NCBI RefSeq assembly: GCF_014646255.1
Contig: NZ_BMNC01000002.1
Location: 186,001-250,000, forward strand
Source of the DNA: Lentzea pudingi
GTDB lineage: Bacteria; Actinomycetota; Actinomycetes; Mycobacteriales; Pseudonocardiaceae
DNA length: 64,000 nucleotides
Direction of reading: 5' to 3'
Part shown: piece by piece, positions 16,742-26,621 of the stretch
Numbering within the stretch: the first letter of the stretch is position 1
How the letters are laid out: every line of letters begins with the position of its first letter
The notes under the pieces: generated by a model
What the model was told of the DNA's origin: nothing
The model's input: the letters and a program-made list of their open reading frames with translations, nothing else
Databases searched by the model: none
Translations under genes and position numbers: made by a program

Positions 16742-17485
16742 TCAGAGGATCAGCCCGATCGGCTTGCGCCGGACGTGCACCCGGTACCCGACCGGGAAGC
16801 TCAGCCCCGCCACCGAGGCGATCGCCCGTTCGGCAACCTTCGCGGAGAACTCGATGCGCAGCACCGCTTCCAGGTCCTCGCGCTTCTCGAACCGCCACTC
16901 GGCCGTGACCCGCCGCAGCGAGAAACCGTTGTCCGCGAAGAACTTCTCGACCACCGCCGGGTCGTACCGAGGTTCGTCGGCACGCAACCACGGCCCGTAC
17001 GGATCCGCTGTACCGTCCAGATCGACGATCGCGAGCGCGCCGCCCGGCCGCAGCACCCGGTCCGCCTCACGCAGTCCCGGTTCGCATCCAGGTCCGAAGA
17101 AATATGCCGTGCGGGCGTGCACGAGATCCGCGGAAGCATCGTCGAGCGGTAGTCGTTGCGCGGGACCGGAAACGACGCGTGCATTCGACATGGAAGCAAT
17201 TCGGTGCTTGGCGCGTACGACCAGCGGCGGGTGCGGCTCCACGCCCGTGACGGACTTCGCGGTCTTCGCGAACAGCGGCAGGTGGAATCCGTCACCGCAG
17301 CCGACGTCCACGACATCCTTGACACTAAACGGACATTCTTCGCTTAACGCCGTCCAAATCGCACCGTTGACGTCCTGCGCGCGGTTCTCGACCTCGTAGA
17401 CGTCAGGCCAGTGCCAGATGTTCGGGCTCGGCACGACATCTACCGGACGCACCGCGTTCAACGCCGCCCGCACGAATCCCCTCAC
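16742..17485 (-). CDS. Class I SAM-dependent methyltransferase
   Basis: Soluble methyltransferase of about 247 residues. Motif I is VVDVGCGDGFHLPLF, followed by GVEPHPPLV (motif II) and RVLRPGGALAIVDLDG (post-motif). The C-terminal half is of the UbiE/Methyltransf_11 kind. The start is uncertain: GTG at 17485 is used, and another in-frame GTG at 17473 follows a GAGGGGA too closely. The substrate is unknown. The upstream neighbour is divergent, so it is probably monocistronic. Confidence 0.85.
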   Translation of the reverse strand: MRGFVRAALNAVRPVDVVPSPNIWHWPDVYEVENRAQDVNGAIWTALSEECPFSVKDVVDVGCGDGFHLPLFAKTAKSVTGVEPHPPLVVRAKHRIASMSNARVVSGPAQRLPLDDASADLVHARTAYFFGPGCEPGLREADRVLRPGGALAIVDLDGTADPYGPWLRADEPRYDPAVVEKFFADNGFSLRRVTAEWRFEKREDLEAVLRIEFSAKVAERAIASVAGLSFPVGYRVHVRRKPIGLIL

Positions 17486-17579
17486 GAAGCCACTGTAGGG
17501 CCTCCATTTGCCTGTGACCGTTCGAATTCGTCCAATCACGGCGTAGCGTGTTGGCATCTCTTCCCTGCAGGAGGCGGCA

Positions 17580-18398
17580 GTGTCGATCGCGCCCAACACG
17601 CCCAAGCTCGCACCGTTGTTGTCCGGAAGTCCGTGCTGGGTCGAGCGATCCGTCGACGACCTCAAAGGCGCGATCGAGTTCTACACCGGCCTGTTCGGCT
17701 GGCACTACGCCGACGACGCCGGCTATACGGTGGCGATGGCCGACGGCATCCCCGTCGCCGGGTTACCCCAGGGCGACCCCGACGCATGGCGGTTATACCT
17801 GGTCACACCGCATGCGCGCGCTACGGCGGAGAAAGCTTTCCACCTCGGTGGGTCGGTGTTGCGCAACCCCGAGGACTCCGCCGACCAGACGCAGAGCACC
17901 GTGATCGCCGACCCGACCGGTGCCGTCGTCGGGTTCCGGCACGTGCCGCCGGACTGGCGGTTCGGCATGGGAGGCCACGGTTCCTACGCCTGGGCCGAGC
18001 TGAACACCAGAGACGGCGCCGCGGCCGACGAGTTCTTCGGCGAGTTGTGCCACTACGACATCACGCAGATCGGCGACGGGCAACGGCTGGACTACGCGTC
18101 GTGGTCCGTCGAGGGCACCGAGGTGATCGGGCGGCAGAAGATGGGGCGCGAGTTCCCGTACGGAGAGCGCTCCCACTGGATGGTGTACTTCACCGCCGCG
18201 CCCGAGATCGGCATCGACTCGGTGGCCTACCGGGTGCTGGAGCTCGGCGGCCGGGTGACCGTCGAGCCCTACGACACCCCGTTCGGACGCATCACCGTGG
18301 TCGAGGACCACGCGGGAATGGCGTTCTCGGTGATCGACCCGTCCCGTGTGATCGAGGCCGAGCCGCGCACCGAGGTGGACGACCCGTACGACGACTGA
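17580..18398 (+). CDS. VOC-superfamily (glyoxalase/bleomycin-resistance-like) protein
   Basis: A 272-residue protein made of two vicinal-oxygen-chelate modules. Each has the pattern seen in WVERSVDDLKGAIEFYTGLF with FGWHY, and in the second half YAWAELNTRDGAAADEFFGEL. Tandem VOC proteins of this type are common in actinomycetes and may be hydroxylases, isomerases or binding proteins. Metal ligands cannot be fixed by eye. The GTG at 17580 has an ideal GGAGG ribosome-binding site. It ends 13 bp before the convergent cdsA stop. Confidence 0.85.
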   Translation: MSIAPNTPKLAPLLSGSPCWVERSVDDLKGAIEFYTGLFGWHYADDAGYTVAMADGIPVAGLPQGDPDAWRLYLVTPHARATAEKAFHLGGSVLRNPEDSADQTQSTVIADPTGAVVGFRHVPPDWRFGMGGHGSYAWAELNTRDGAAADEFFGELCHYDITQIGDGQRLDYASWSVEGTEVIGRQKMGREFPYGERSHWMVYFTAAPEIGIDSVAYRVLELGGRVTVEPYDTPFGRITVVEDHAGMAFSVIDPSRVIEAEPRTEVDDPYDD

Positions 18399-18411
18399 CG
18401 CGAAGGCAGGG

Positions 18412-19266
18412 CTACTGCACGAAGAGGTGCAGCAGCAGCCAGGAGGCGACGGCGGACGGGAGGAGCGAGTCCATCCGGTCCATCAGGCCGCCGTGGCCGG
18501 GCAGCAGCGTGCCCATGTCCTTGATGCCGAGGTCGCGCTTGATCAGCGACTCGACCAGGTCGCCCGCGGTGGCCGTGATGACGAGCACGGCACCGAACAG
18601 CGCGCCCTGCCACCACTGGCCGTCGAGCAGCGTCGTCACCGTGATCGCGCCACCGACCGCACCGGCGGTCAGCGAGCCGGCGAAGCCCTCCCAGGACTTC
18701 TTCGGGCTGATCGTCGGCGCCATCGGGTGCTTGCCGAGGAAGACGCCCGCCGCGTAACCGCCGACGTCCGACAGCACGACACCGATGATGAACGCGAACG
18801 CGCGGCCCGCTCCGTCCTCCGGGACGACGAGCATGGCCGCGAACGCCGCGAACAGCGGGATGTAGGCGACGATGAAGACCGACGCGCTGAGGTCGCGCAG
18901 GTAGCCGTCCGAACCGCCGCGGAACCGCCAGATCATGCACACCAGCACGGTGACCACGAACGCGGTCATCATGCCGGAGCGCTCCAACGGCCACGACAGC
19001 CAGATGATCGCCTGGCCACCGATCAGCGCGGGCCAGAGGGCGACGTTGATGCCGCTCTTCTTGAAGGCGTTGGCGATCTCCCACGTCGACACCGCCGCGG
19101 CGGCCGCGACGATGCCGATGAAGGTCTCCTTGACGGTCAGCAGCGACACGATGATCATCGCGCCGAGGCCGGCACCGACCAGGATCGCCGCCCGCAGGTC
19201 ACGCCCCGCGCGTGACGGCTTCGACGTCGGCACGTCCGCGGGACCGCCTGCCACCTGTGCTCCCAT
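18412..19266 (-). CDS. cdsA: Phosphatidate cytidylyltransferase
   Basis: Integral membrane enzyme making CDP-diacylglycerol from phosphatidate and CTP, the entry to phospholipid synthesis; 284 residues with about eight helices. The signature SPKKSWEGFAGS and the C-terminal KRDLGIKDMGTLLPGHGG are complete. The ATG at 19266 has GGAGG close upstream and is preferred over an in-frame ATG at 19296. It is the last gene of the rpsB-tsf-pyrH-frr-cdsA cluster. Confidence 0.95.
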   Translation of the reverse strand: MGAQVAGGPADVPTSKPSRAGRDLRAAILVGAGLGAMIIVSLLTVKETFIGIVAAAAAVSTWEIANAFKKSGINVALWPALIGGQAIIWLSWPLERSGMMTAFVVTVLVCMIWRFRGGSDGYLRDLSASVFIVAYIPLFAAFAAMLVVPEDGAGRAFAFIIGVVLSDVGGYAAGVFLGKHPMAPTISPKKSWEGFAGSLTAGAVGGAITVTTLLDGQWWQGALFGAVLVITATAGDLVESLIKRDLGIKDMGTLLPGHGGLMDRMDSLLPSAVASWLLLHLFVQ

Positions 19267-19335
19267 CAAGACCCTCCGCCCGGCCTGGGCAATCACGCCT
19301 GCGGCGTCTCGGCCGGGCGAACCATCAGTGGAACA

Positions 19336-19893
19336 TCAGACTTCGAGGAGTTCGGCTTCCTTGTGCTTCACGAGCTCTTCGACCTGCGCCACGTAGCGGT
19401 GGGTCAGAGCCTCGAGCTCCTTCTCACCACGCGCGCCGTCGTCCTCGCCGATCTCGCCGTCCTTGACGAGCTTGTCGATCTCTTCCTTCGCCTTGCGACG
19501 GACGCCGCGCAGGGAGACCTTCGCGTCCTCGCCCTTCGACTTGGCGACCTTCACCATGTCCCGGCGGCGCTCCTCGGAGAGCTGCGGGATGACGATGCGG
19601 ATGATCGAGCCGTCGTTGCTCGGGTTGACGCCCAGGTCGGAATCCCGGATCGCCTTCTCGATGGCGTTCAGCTGGCCCGCGTCGTACGGCTTGACGACCG
19701 CCATGCGCGCCTCGGGCACCGTGATGCTGGCCATCTGGTTCAGCGGCGTCATCGAGCCGTAGTAGTCGATGTGGATGCGGTTGAACATCGAGGGAGTCGC
19801 ACGACCGGTTCGGACGGAGGAAAGGTTCTCCTTCGCGACCGAAACCGCCTTTTCCATCTTCTCCTCGGCGTCGAGGAGGGTCTCGTCGATCAC
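19336..19893 (-). CDS. frr: Ribosome recycling factor
   Basis: A 185-residue factor that, with EF-G, splits post-termination ribosomes. The family sequence is clear throughout: [20 protein letters not shown], the [10 protein letters not shown] loop, and the C-terminal [20 protein letters not shown] helix. The GTG at 19893 is preceded by AAGGAG. It lies directly downstream of pyrH, the conserved gene order. Confidence 0.97.
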   Translation of the reverse strand: MIDETLLDAEEKMEKAVSVAKENLSSVRTGRATPSMFNRIHIDYYGSMTPLNQMASITVPEARMAVVKPYDAGQLNAIEKAIRDSDLGVNPSNDGSIIRIVIPQLSEERRRDMVKVAKSKGEDAKVSLRGVRRKAKEEIDKLVKDGEIGEDDGARGEKELEALTHRYVAQVEELVKHKEAELLEV

Positions 19894-19954
19894 GACTGCT
19901 CCTTGCTCTGCGTGTTCGTGCCCAATTCCCGGTCCTGGAGAGATCCCACCAGGT

Positions 19955-20701
19955 CTAGAAGGCCGGACGGCCACCGGGGGTGCTGACCAGAGTGCCGATC
20001 TTCTCACCACGCACCGCGCGAGCGATGTTGCCCTCGGTGAGGAGGTTGAAGACGAGGATCGGCATGTTGTTGTCCATGCAGAGGCTGAACGCCGTCGCGT
20101 CGGCGACGTTGAGGCCGCGCTCCAGCACCTCGCGGTGGGTGATGTTGTCGAACATCAGCGCGTCCGGGTCGATCTTGGGGTCGGCCGTGTAGACGCCGTC
20201 GACGGCCTTGGCCATCAGGACGATCTCGCAGCCGATCTCCAGCGCGCGCTGGGCGGCCGTGGTGTCCGTGGAGAAGTACGGCAGGCCAGCGCCGCCACCG
20301 AAGATGACGACGCGCTTCTTCTCAAGGTGGCGCATCGCGCGGCGCGGGATGTACGACTCGGCGACCTGCGTCATCTGGATGGAGGTCTGCACGCGCGTGT
20401 CGATGCCGTGCTCGCGCTCGAGGAAGTCCTGCAGCGCCAGGCAGTTCATGACCGTGCCGAGCATGCCCATGTAGTCGGCACGCGAGCGGTCCATGCCGCG
20501 CTGCTGGAGTTCGGACCCGCGGAAGAAGTTGCCACCACCGATCACGACGGCCACCTGCACGCCGGACTTGTGGACGGCCGCGATCTGCCGGGCGACTGTC
20601 TGGACGACGTCGGGATCGACGCCGACGCCACCGCCGCCGAACATCTCGCCACCGAGCTTGAGCATCACCCGGCTGTAGCCGTGGCTACCTTCTTCGCTCA
20701 C
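19955..20701 (-). CDS. pyrH: UMP kinase
   Basis: Amino-acid-kinase-fold enzyme phosphorylating UMP to UDP, 248 residues, hexameric in the family. It contains [24 protein letters not shown], the [11 protein letters not shown] region, and the C-terminal GEKIGTLVS typical of bacterial PyrH. The GTG at 20701 has GGAGAGG upstream. A hairpin terminator separates it from tsf. Confidence 0.97.
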   Translation of the reverse strand: MSEEGSHGYSRVMLKLGGEMFGGGGVGVDPDVVQTVARQIAAVHKSGVQVAVVIGGGNFFRGSELQQRGMDRSRADYMGMLGTVMNCLALQDFLEREHGIDTRVQTSIQMTQVAESYIPRRAMRHLEKKRVVIFGGGAGLPYFSTDTTAAQRALEIGCEIVLMAKAVDGVYTADPKIDPDALMFDNITHREVLERGLNVADATAFSLCMDNNMPILVFNLLTEGNIARAVRGEKIGTLVSTPGGRPAF

Positions 20702-20744
20702 AGGTCCTCTCCTTTGGCCCCGGGGAACTACTTTTGACACGCCA

Positions 20745-20778
20745 AGGGCGGGGTCGCTGGTACCCGCAACCCCGCCCT
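20745..20778 (-). terminator. Hairpin terminator after tsf
   Basis: A 10-bp perfect stem (AGGGCGGGGT at 20745-20754 and its complement at 20769-20778) with a 14-nt loop lies 9 bp downstream of the tsf stop and ahead of pyrH. It probably terminates or attenuates rpsB-tsf transcripts. Confidence 0.7.
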
Positions 20779-20786
20779 CATGCGAA

Positions 20787-21602
20787 TCAGCTCTGGCCGA
20801 CCTCGAACCGAGCGAAACGGGTAACCGTCACGCCGGCCTCGTCCAGAAGAGCCTTGACCGTCTTCTTGCTGTCCGTCACGGAAGCCTGCTCGGTGAGCAC
20901 GACGTCCTTGAAGAAGCCGTTGACGCGACCCTCGACGATCTTGGGGAGCGCGCCCTCGGGCTTGCCCTCCTCGCGAGCGGTCTCCTCGGCGATGCGGCGC
21001 TCGTTGGCGACCAGCTCCTCCGGGACCTCGTCACGGGTGACGTACTTCGGACGCATCGCGGCGATCTGCATCGCGGCGCCCTTCGCGACCTCGGCGTTGT
21101 CACCGGTGTACTCGACGAGCACGCCGACGGCGGGCGGCAGGTCGGCAGCGCGCTTGTGCAGGTAGACCGAGACGGTGCCGTCGTAGTCGACGGCCTTGGC
21201 CAGCTCGAGCTTCTCGCCGATCTTGGCGGAGAACTCCTGGACCAGCGCGTCCACGGTCTTGCCGTCGACCTCGACGGCCTTGAGGGCCTCGACGTCGGCG
21301 ACCTTGTTCGCCTTGGCGAGCGCGACGATGTCGTCGGCCAGGGCGATGAAGTCGGCGTTCTTCGCCACGAAGTCGGTCTCGCAGCGCAGCTCGACCATCG
21401 CACCATCCTTGACGGCGACGAGGCCGTTGGACGTGGTGCGCTCGGCGCGCTTGCCGACGTCCTTGGCGCCCTTGATGCGCAGGATCTCGACGGCCTTGTC
21501 GAAGTCGCCGTCCGCCTCGTCCAGCGCCTTCTTGCAGTCCATCATGCCGGCGGCGGTCAGCTCGCGGAGCTTCTTGACGTCCGCGGTGGTGTAGTTCGCC
21601 AT
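20787..21602 (-). CDS. tsf: Elongation factor Ts
   Basis: Guanine-nucleotide exchange factor for EF-Tu, 271 residues. The conserved N-terminal helix [34 protein letters not shown] and the [10 protein letters not shown] motif are intact, as is the [15 protein letters not shown] region. The ATG at 21602 is the family start. It lies downstream of rpsB across a strong hairpin. Confidence 0.98.
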   Translation of the reverse strand: MANYTTADVKKLRELTAAGMMDCKKALDEADGDFDKAVEILRIKGAKDVGKRAERTTSNGLVAVKDGAMVELRCETDFVAKNADFIALADDIVALAKANKVADVEALKAVEVDGKTVDALVQEFSAKIGEKLELAKAVDYDGTVSVYLHKRAADLPPAVGVLVEYTGDNAEVAKGAAMQIAAMRPKYVTRDEVPEELVANERRIAEETAREEGKPEGALPKIVEGRVNGFFKDVVLTEQASVTDSKKTVKALLDEAGVTVTRFARFEVGQS

Positions 21603-21633
21603 CGTTTTCCTTCTGCGATGTACGCGCTTAGGT

Positions 21634-21667
21634 CACGAGGTGCCCGCTTGTGGGCGGGCACCTCGTG
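21634..21667. terminator. 14-bp perfect hairpin between rpsB and tsf
   Basis: CACGAGGTGCCCGC at 21634-21647 pairs perfectly with 21654-21667 around a 6-nt loop (TTGTGG). It sits in the short rpsB-tsf gap. It may act as a partial terminator that sets the S2 to EF-Ts ratio. Confidence 0.75.
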
Positions 21668-21674
21668 GGGGAGA

Positions 21675-22523
21675 TCAGGACTGGACGGGCTGCTCGGCCG
21701 GAACCTCGGCCTCGGCCGGGGCCTCGGTCGCGACGGCGGCGTTGGTGGTCAGGAGCTCCTGCTCCCACTCCGCCAGCGGCTCGTCGGCGGCGGGCTGGGG
21801 CTTGTCCTGGCCGTCAGCGGCGTCGCGGCGACCACCGGAGCGCTGCATGAGACCGGCGGCGGCGGCCTCGGCCACGACCTTGGTCAGCAGGGCGGCGGAA
21901 CGGATCGCGTCGTCGTTGCCCGGAATCGGGTAGTCGACCTCGTCCGGGTCGCAGTTCGTGTCGAGGATCGCGACGATCGGGATGTTCAGCTTGCGAGCCT
22001 CACCGACCGCGATGTGCTCCTTCTTGGTGTCCACGATCCACACGGCGCTGGGCACCTTGGACATGTCGCGGATACCGCCGAGCGTGCGCTCCAGCTTGTC
22101 CTTCTCGCGGTTCATCATCAGGATTTCCTTCTTGGTGAAACCCTGGAAACCGCCGGTCTGCTCCATCGACTCGAGCTCCTTGAGGCGCTGAAGCCTCTTG
22201 TGGACCGTCGAGAAGTTGGTGAGCATGCCGCCCAGCCAGCGCTGGTTCACGTAGGGCATGCCGACGCGGAGCGCCTCGTTGGCGATGGCCTCCTGCGCCT
22301 GCTTCTTCGTGCCGATGAACAGAATCGACCCGCCGTGCGCGACCGTCTCCTTGACGAACTCGAAAGCCCTGTCGATGTAGGTCAGCGTCTGCTGGAGGTC
22401 GATGATGTAGATGCCGTTGCGCTCGGTGAAGATGTAGCGCTTCATCTTCGGGTTCCAGCGCCGAGTCTGATGTCCGAAGTGCACGCCGCTGTCGAGCAGC
22501 TGCCTCATGGTTACGACGGCCAT
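21675..22523 (-). CDS. rpsB: 30S ribosomal protein S2
   Basis: A 282-residue S2 with the signatures [19 protein letters not shown] and [17 protein letters not shown]. After the conserved core it carries an acidic, Ala/Glu-rich tail of about 55 residues, as in other actinomycetes. The ATG at 22523 is the family start. It is the first gene of the rpsB-tsf-pyrH-frr-cdsA cluster. Confidence 0.98.
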   Translation of the reverse strand: MAVVTMRQLLDSGVHFGHQTRRWNPKMKRYIFTERNGIYIIDLQQTLTYIDRAFEFVKETVAHGGSILFIGTKKQAQEAIANEALRVGMPYVNQRWLGGMLTNFSTVHKRLQRLKELESMEQTGGFQGFTKKEILMMNREKDKLERTLGGIRDMSKVPSAVWIVDTKKEHIAVGEARKLNIPIVAILDTNCDPDEVDYPIPGNDDAIRSAALLTKVVAEAAAAGLMQRSGGRRDAADGQDKPQPAADEPLAEWEQELLTTNAAVATEAPAEAEVPAEQPVQS

Positions 22524-22894
22524 GGCCGGTTCGCACCTCATCTGTAGGACGCGCCAGGTCTGGCCTCAGCGCGTCGATCCGGTTGTCGCCTCCGGCCAGT
22601 ACGGCCTTCAGCCCTGGTGCCATCGCCTCCGTCCGCACCCGCGAGGCATCTCTGCACCCTCGGGACCGTCGGACGTCGTGACTCGACGCAGCTGGGGATC
22701 AGCCGGTCGGATCTGCGTTGGCACGCGAAGTCGCCCCGCGCACAGACGGGACGCGCCCAAAAGTCTACTCCCCATCCCCGACAAACTTCGAATCGCCCCC
22801 ATCTCGCAGGGCGTAGTTGTCCACAACCCGCGAGTAATCCACAGATCCCCGATACCCGCTGGTCCCAGGACACCCCCTGGCCCACCGTTGACCC
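22524..22894. other. rpsB leader and promoter region with DnaA-box-like sites
   Basis: This 371-bp divergent gap between rpsB and the M23 peptidase has no gene. It must hold the rpsB promoter and leader. A perfect actinobacterial DnaA box TTGTCCACA lies at 22817-22825, and a near match TAATCCACA at 22835-22843, in the same orientation. Nothing else stands out. Confidence 0.5.
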
Positions 22895-23362
22895 ATGCCC
22901 CTCCTCCCCACCGCCCTGCTGCTCACCACCCTCCTGGCCCCGCCACCCGAGCGCTTCGCCTGGCCGCTGCCGCCACCGCACCCGGTGGTGCGCGCCTTCG
23001 AGGCCCCGGCCACCCCGTTCGGCCCGGGCCACCGAGGAGCGGACCTCTCCTCACCGGCCGGCACCCCGGTCCTGGCCGCGGGCGACGCCACCGTCGTCTT
23101 CGCAGGTGCCGTGGCAGCCAGAACCCTGGTGTCGCTCCAGCACCGCAACGGCCTGCGCACCACGTACGAACCGATCGCCCCCGCAGTCACAGCGGGCAGC
23201 ACGATCCGCCGGGGCGAGGTGATCGGCCACCTGCAGCCGGGCCACTGCCCGTCTCCGTGCCTGCACTGGGGCGCCCGCCGGGGCCACGCCTACCTGGACC
23301 CGCTCCGCCTGGTCACCTCAGGCCGAGTCCGCCTGCTACCGCTACCCGCCGCTCCCACCTAG
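22895..23362 (+). CDS. Secreted M23-family metallopeptidase
   Basis: A 155-residue exported peptidase of the LytM/M23 fold, expected to act on peptidoglycan cross-links. The signal peptide occupies about residues 1-17 (PLLPTALLLTTLLA). Zinc ligands are visible in GHRGADL (His and Asp) and in LHWGAR (His of the HxH-type motif). There is no extra cell-wall binding domain. The ATG at 22895 is the only sensible start. It is divergent from rpsB. Confidence 0.88.
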   Translation: MPLLPTALLLTTLLAPPPERFAWPLPPPHPVVRAFEAPATPFGPGHRGADLSSPAGTPVLAAGDATVVFAGAVAARTLVSLQHRNGLRTTYEPIAPAVTAGSTIRRGEVIGHLQPGHCPSPCLHWGARRGHAYLDPLRLVTSGRVRLLPLPAAPT

Positions 23363-24260
23363 GGGGCCGGCCACCAGCCCGCGCCGCGACGTTCCCTCGC
23401 ACGGCGCTCCAACGGGCGCCTCCCGCCGCTCCCTCACCGCGGCCGGACAACGCGGCGCACCCCGATCCCGCCGCAGCGCGCCCGTCAGGCGCCGGGAGGC
23501 GGCCACCCCTCACCTCGCCGCCTCCCGGCCCACCTGACCACCGGACCGGTCCCGCGTAGCCACGCGGTCCGCCGTCCCCCAACACCACGGAGGTCACATC
23601 GGTCGGCCGCTACGCACGTGCTACCTCGGCTGTCGCAGCCGTCGGCTGAGCCAGGCCAGTCAACGACAGGTCCATGCCAGCGGCGGCGAGCTGCTCACCC
23701 GCCGGTCACGGTGGCTAGCAATCGCTCAGACCTGCGGAAGCTCAGGTCCGCTGAACGCCAGGTCCGCTGGACGCCAGGTCCGCAATCGGCCTGCATCTCC
23801 CTGGCTGCGCCTGCCTGACTGCGGCCACTCACCCACCGCCCCGGCAACGGCTGATCGCCCGAATTCCATCGGCCGTGTCCGCCGTTTGCACGCTTACCGG
23901 CGCGGCTGTTCGCCTCCCCAGCGTGCGCCTGGTCAGGCGCTCGCGGGGCGTCCGTCCTGCAGGACATGCGGTTGCCGACCGCATGGCGGCGGCTCCGCCC
24001 AATTCGGCGTCGGTGCGGCGCTCGGCACGTTCGGTCAGGGCCCGCCCGAGTCGCGGTTCGGGCATTCGGCGGATTGCCCGAGTGGGCACTCGGCGTGCTT
24101 AGACCGGGTTCAGGTGCCACCCGTTCGAGTGAATTAGGCCCGACAACGGACGGAAGGGGCTTTTTGACGCCCTTTGTGAGGGTTGCGAAGCTTCACGGTA
24201 CGGGTGTTCGGGTGGTCGGCAGACGGCTCGCTCGCCAGGCTGCTGGGGTTCGAGGTGCGG
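23363..24260. other. 898-bp stretch without a supported gene
   Basis: Long open frames here are GC-driven and show no protein-like composition or ribosome-binding sites. A short 16-bp tandem repeat lies at 23744-23783. The rest has no recognisable RNA, terminator or mobile-element end. It separates the M23 peptidase from the convergent whiG. Confidence 0.5.
23744..23783. repeat. 16-bp tandem repeat
   Basis: AGGTCCGCTGAACGCC at 23744-23759 is followed by a one-base variant at 23760-23775 and a partial third copy from 23776. It is noncoding. No function is suggested. Confidence 0.8.
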
Positions 24261-25256
24261 TCAGGCCTCGGATTGCTCGTTGAGCTTCGTGCGCAGGCGC
24301 AGGACGGCTCGGGTGTGCAGCTGGCAGACCCTGGACTCGGTCACGCCGAGGACCTTGCCGATCTCGGCGAGTGTCAGGTTCTCGAAGTAGTAGAGGGTCA
24401 CGACCACGCGGTCGCGTTCTGCCAGCTGGGCGATCGCGTCGGCCAGCTGACGGCGGCTGTCCTGGTCGACGAGGCTCGCCACCGGGTCTTCGGCGGCGTC
24501 GTCGGGCAGCGACTCCGCGAGGGAGGAGCCACCCTTGTTCGGGGCGATCAGCTCGTCGAGGGCCACGACGCTGGTGAGCTGCAGCTGGCCGTAGAGCTCG
24601 CGGAGCTCGGCCAGGCCGATCTTGAGTTCTGCGGCGAGCTCGCGGTCGGTGGGCGTGCGCTGCAGCTTGGCACCGAGGCGTTCGAGGGCTCGTTCGACGT
24701 CGCGGGCGCGGCTGCGGACCGAGCGCGGCACCCAGTCCTGGGAGCGCAGGTCGTCGAGGATCGCGCCGCGGATGCGCTGCATGGCGTAGGTCTCGAACTT
24801 GAGGCCGCGTTCCGGTTCGAACTTCTCGATCGCGTCGACCAGGCCGAAGATGCCGGACTGGATCAGGTCAGCCACGTCCACGTGCGCGGGCAGGCCCGTG
24901 CCGACGCGGCCGGCGACGTACTTGACCAGCGGCGCGTAGTGCAGCACGAGGCGATCGCGCTGGCTCTGGTCGCGGGACTCGCCGTAGCTGCGCCACAGGG
25001 CGACGATGCCGGCCTCGACGTCGTCACCGGACCGCACGTCCGCGCGCGTCACCGCAGTCGGAACGGCCGCCGGCGCGCCGTTGACATGCGTGTTGGCACC
25101 GGGCTCGGGGGTCGCCTCGGTGCGTGGCGCGCCGTTCTGACGGTGCCCATTGCTCGCCTGCTTCGACACTGGTGCGGGCAGGACGGGTTCAGGGGGCACG
25201 GTCGCCGTACGCGATCCTCCCCCTGCGGCGTCAGGAACGGGGGTGGGTTCGGTCAT
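24261..25256 (-). CDS. whiG: RNA polymerase sigma factor WhiG (FliA family)
   Basis: A 331-residue sigma-28 type factor that in sporulating actinomycetes starts aerial-hypha sporulation. Regions 2 to 4 are intact: LVKYVAGRV and [20 protein letters not shown] (region 2), [16 protein letters not shown] (region 3), and [20 protein letters not shown] (region 4). About 75 low-complexity residues precede the sigma domain, longer than in most WhiG proteins. The ATG at 25256 overlaps the end of xerC by 26 bp, so the two are probably co-transcribed. Confidence 0.94.
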   Translation of the reverse strand: MTEPTPVPDAAGGGSRTATVPPEPVLPAPVSKQASNGHRQNGAPRTEATPEPGANTHVNGAPAAVPTAVTRADVRSGDDVEAGIVALWRSYGESRDQSQRDRLVLHYAPLVKYVAGRVGTGLPAHVDVADLIQSGIFGLVDAIEKFEPERGLKFETYAMQRIRGAILDDLRSQDWVPRSVRSRARDVERALERLGAKLQRTPTDRELAAELKIGLAELRELYGQLQLTSVVALDELIAPNKGGSSLAESLPDDAAEDPVASLVDQDSRRQLADAIAQLAERDRVVVTLYYFENLTLAEIGKVLGVTESRVCQLHTRAVLRLRTKLNEQSEA

Positions 25257-26208
25257 GGATCGCCTTCAGCCGTTCGACAGTGACGTGTGTGTAAAGCTGA
25301 GTCGTTGCGAGCGTAGCGTGACCAAGCAGTTCTTGGACGGTGCGCAGGTCCGCTCCTCCTTCCAGCAAATGGGTCGCAGCGGAGTGGCGCAACCCGTGCG
25401 GCCCGATGTCCGGTGCATCCGGTACCACGGCGACGACCTCATGCACCAGGGTGCGAACCGCCCGCTGGTTCAGCCGGCCGCCGCGGACACCGAGGAACAG
25501 AGCCGATGGCGAATCCGGTGCTACCAGGGCGTTTCGCCCCTCGTCCACCCACCGCCGCAGCGCACGCTCGGCCGGCACGCCGAACGGCGTGCTGCGCTCG
25601 CGTCCACCTTTGCCCAGAACTCGAATCACCCTTAGGGAGTAGTCCACGTCGCCGAGGTCAAGACCACACAGTTCGGCCACGCGGATACCTGTGGCGTACA
25701 GCAACTCCACCACGGCCTGATCACGCAGCGCAACCGGATCGCCTTGGGACGCGCCAGAGGATACGGCCCTCATCACGTCCTTCGCCTGGTCCTCCCGCAA
25801 CACCGGCGGCAGTGTCCGGTGCGGCCGCGGAGCAGCCAGCTTCGGCCCCGGATCCGAGGCCAAATGTCCTGCTCTGTGCGCCCACGCGGTGAACGCACGC
25901 GAAGCCGCGGCCCGCCGCGCGAGTGTCGTGCGGCTCGCACCCGCGGTGCGTTGCGCGGCAAGCCAAGAGCGCAGATTCGCGAGGTCGATGCGCTCGACAT
26001 CTGCGTTTCCCGGAATATTCCGAGCGACATGTCCAAGCAATGTCACCGCATCACCGACGTAAGCGCGCACCGTGTGCGGCGAGAGATCGCGCTCCAACAT
26101 GAGGTGCCGTTCGTACTGCCGCAGCACGTCTTCGACGTGCGCCGGCAGATTTTCGCGCAGGCGAACGAGATCGACACGACGTGTCCGACCATGCGGCGGC
26201 GGGGACAT
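25231..26208 (-). CDS. xerC: Tyrosine recombinase XerC
   Basis: Site-specific recombinase resolving chromosome dimers, 325 residues. The N-terminal core-binding domain ([19 protein letters not shown]) is followed by the catalytic domain with TGIRVAEL (Arg), VLGKGGRER (Lys), [10 protein letters not shown] (His/Arg), [16 protein letters not shown] (His and the Tyr nucleophile). Placement next to dprA and whiG is typical for actinomycete XerC, not a mobile integrase. No att-like repeats were seen nearby. Confidence 0.95.
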   Translation of the reverse strand: MSPPPHGRTRRVDLVRLRENLPAHVEDVLRQYERHLMLERDLSPHTVRAYVGDAVTLLGHVARNIPGNADVERIDLANLRSWLAAQRTAGASRTTLARRAAASRAFTAWAHRAGHLASDPGPKLAAPRPHRTLPPVLREDQAKDVMRAVSSGASQGDPVALRDQAVVELLYATGIRVAELCGLDLGDVDYSLRVIRVLGKGGRERSTPFGVPAERALRRWVDEGRNALVAPDSPSALFLGVRGGRLNQRAVRTLVHEVVAVVPDAPDIGPHGLRHSAATHLLEGGADLRTVQELLGHATLATTQLYTHVTVERLKAIHDRTHPRS

Positions 26209-26451
26209 AGGCCAAGACGCTGCGCCAGTCGGGGCGATTGGTCAAGTATCGCCACACCCACGCGCCATTTGGGAGCGCTCTCATGATCATGAAGGCCGCA
26301 TGATTTCAACTCCCTGTGACGAGCCGGGGTTCAGCGGCACTCGCAGATCACCTTTCGGAGTAGCGGTGGCAGCCAGCGCCGCCCCCCGAACAGCCGATGG
26401 AGGGCGACTGGCCGAGACGTACCCGAGGAGCCCGCCGGTGAGCCGGTGCGG

Positions 26452-26601
26452 ATGAAGGTGATCAACGTGAGTGACGCCGCCTTCAGTCGACAGAGCCGCT
26501 TTCCCGGTGCCCGGAAGGCGGCGAGCCAGCCGAGCACCGCAAGCACCGAACCGGCGGACATCGACTTCACGCCGCCGAAGCCGCAGGTCAAACCCATCTG
26601 A
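26452..26601 (+). CDS. Possible small protein, 49 residues
   Basis: ATG at 26452 opens a 49-codon frame (MKVINVSDAAFSRQSRF start, DIDFTPPKPQVKPI end). The composition is protein-like, with Ser, Thr, Pro and Lys, and it reads unlike a GC shadow. No good ribosome-binding site is at the right distance, so it may not be translated. It is convergent with dprA. I do not recognise it. Confidence 0.35.
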   Translation: MKVINVSDAAFSRQSRFPGARKAASQPSTASTEPADIDFTPPKPQVKPI

Positions 26602-26621
26602 CTATCCACTGTGGACGAACA

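Noticed and set aside
25231..26208. Tyrosine recombinase as a sign of an integrated element
   Set aside because: It has the XerC length and the conserved neighbourhood with whiG and dprA, and no tRNA or att repeats were seen.
26331..26609. A 92-codon minus-strand frame downstream of xerC
   Set aside because: No ribosome-binding site or recognisable protein; the opposite-strand 49-codon frame looks more protein-like.
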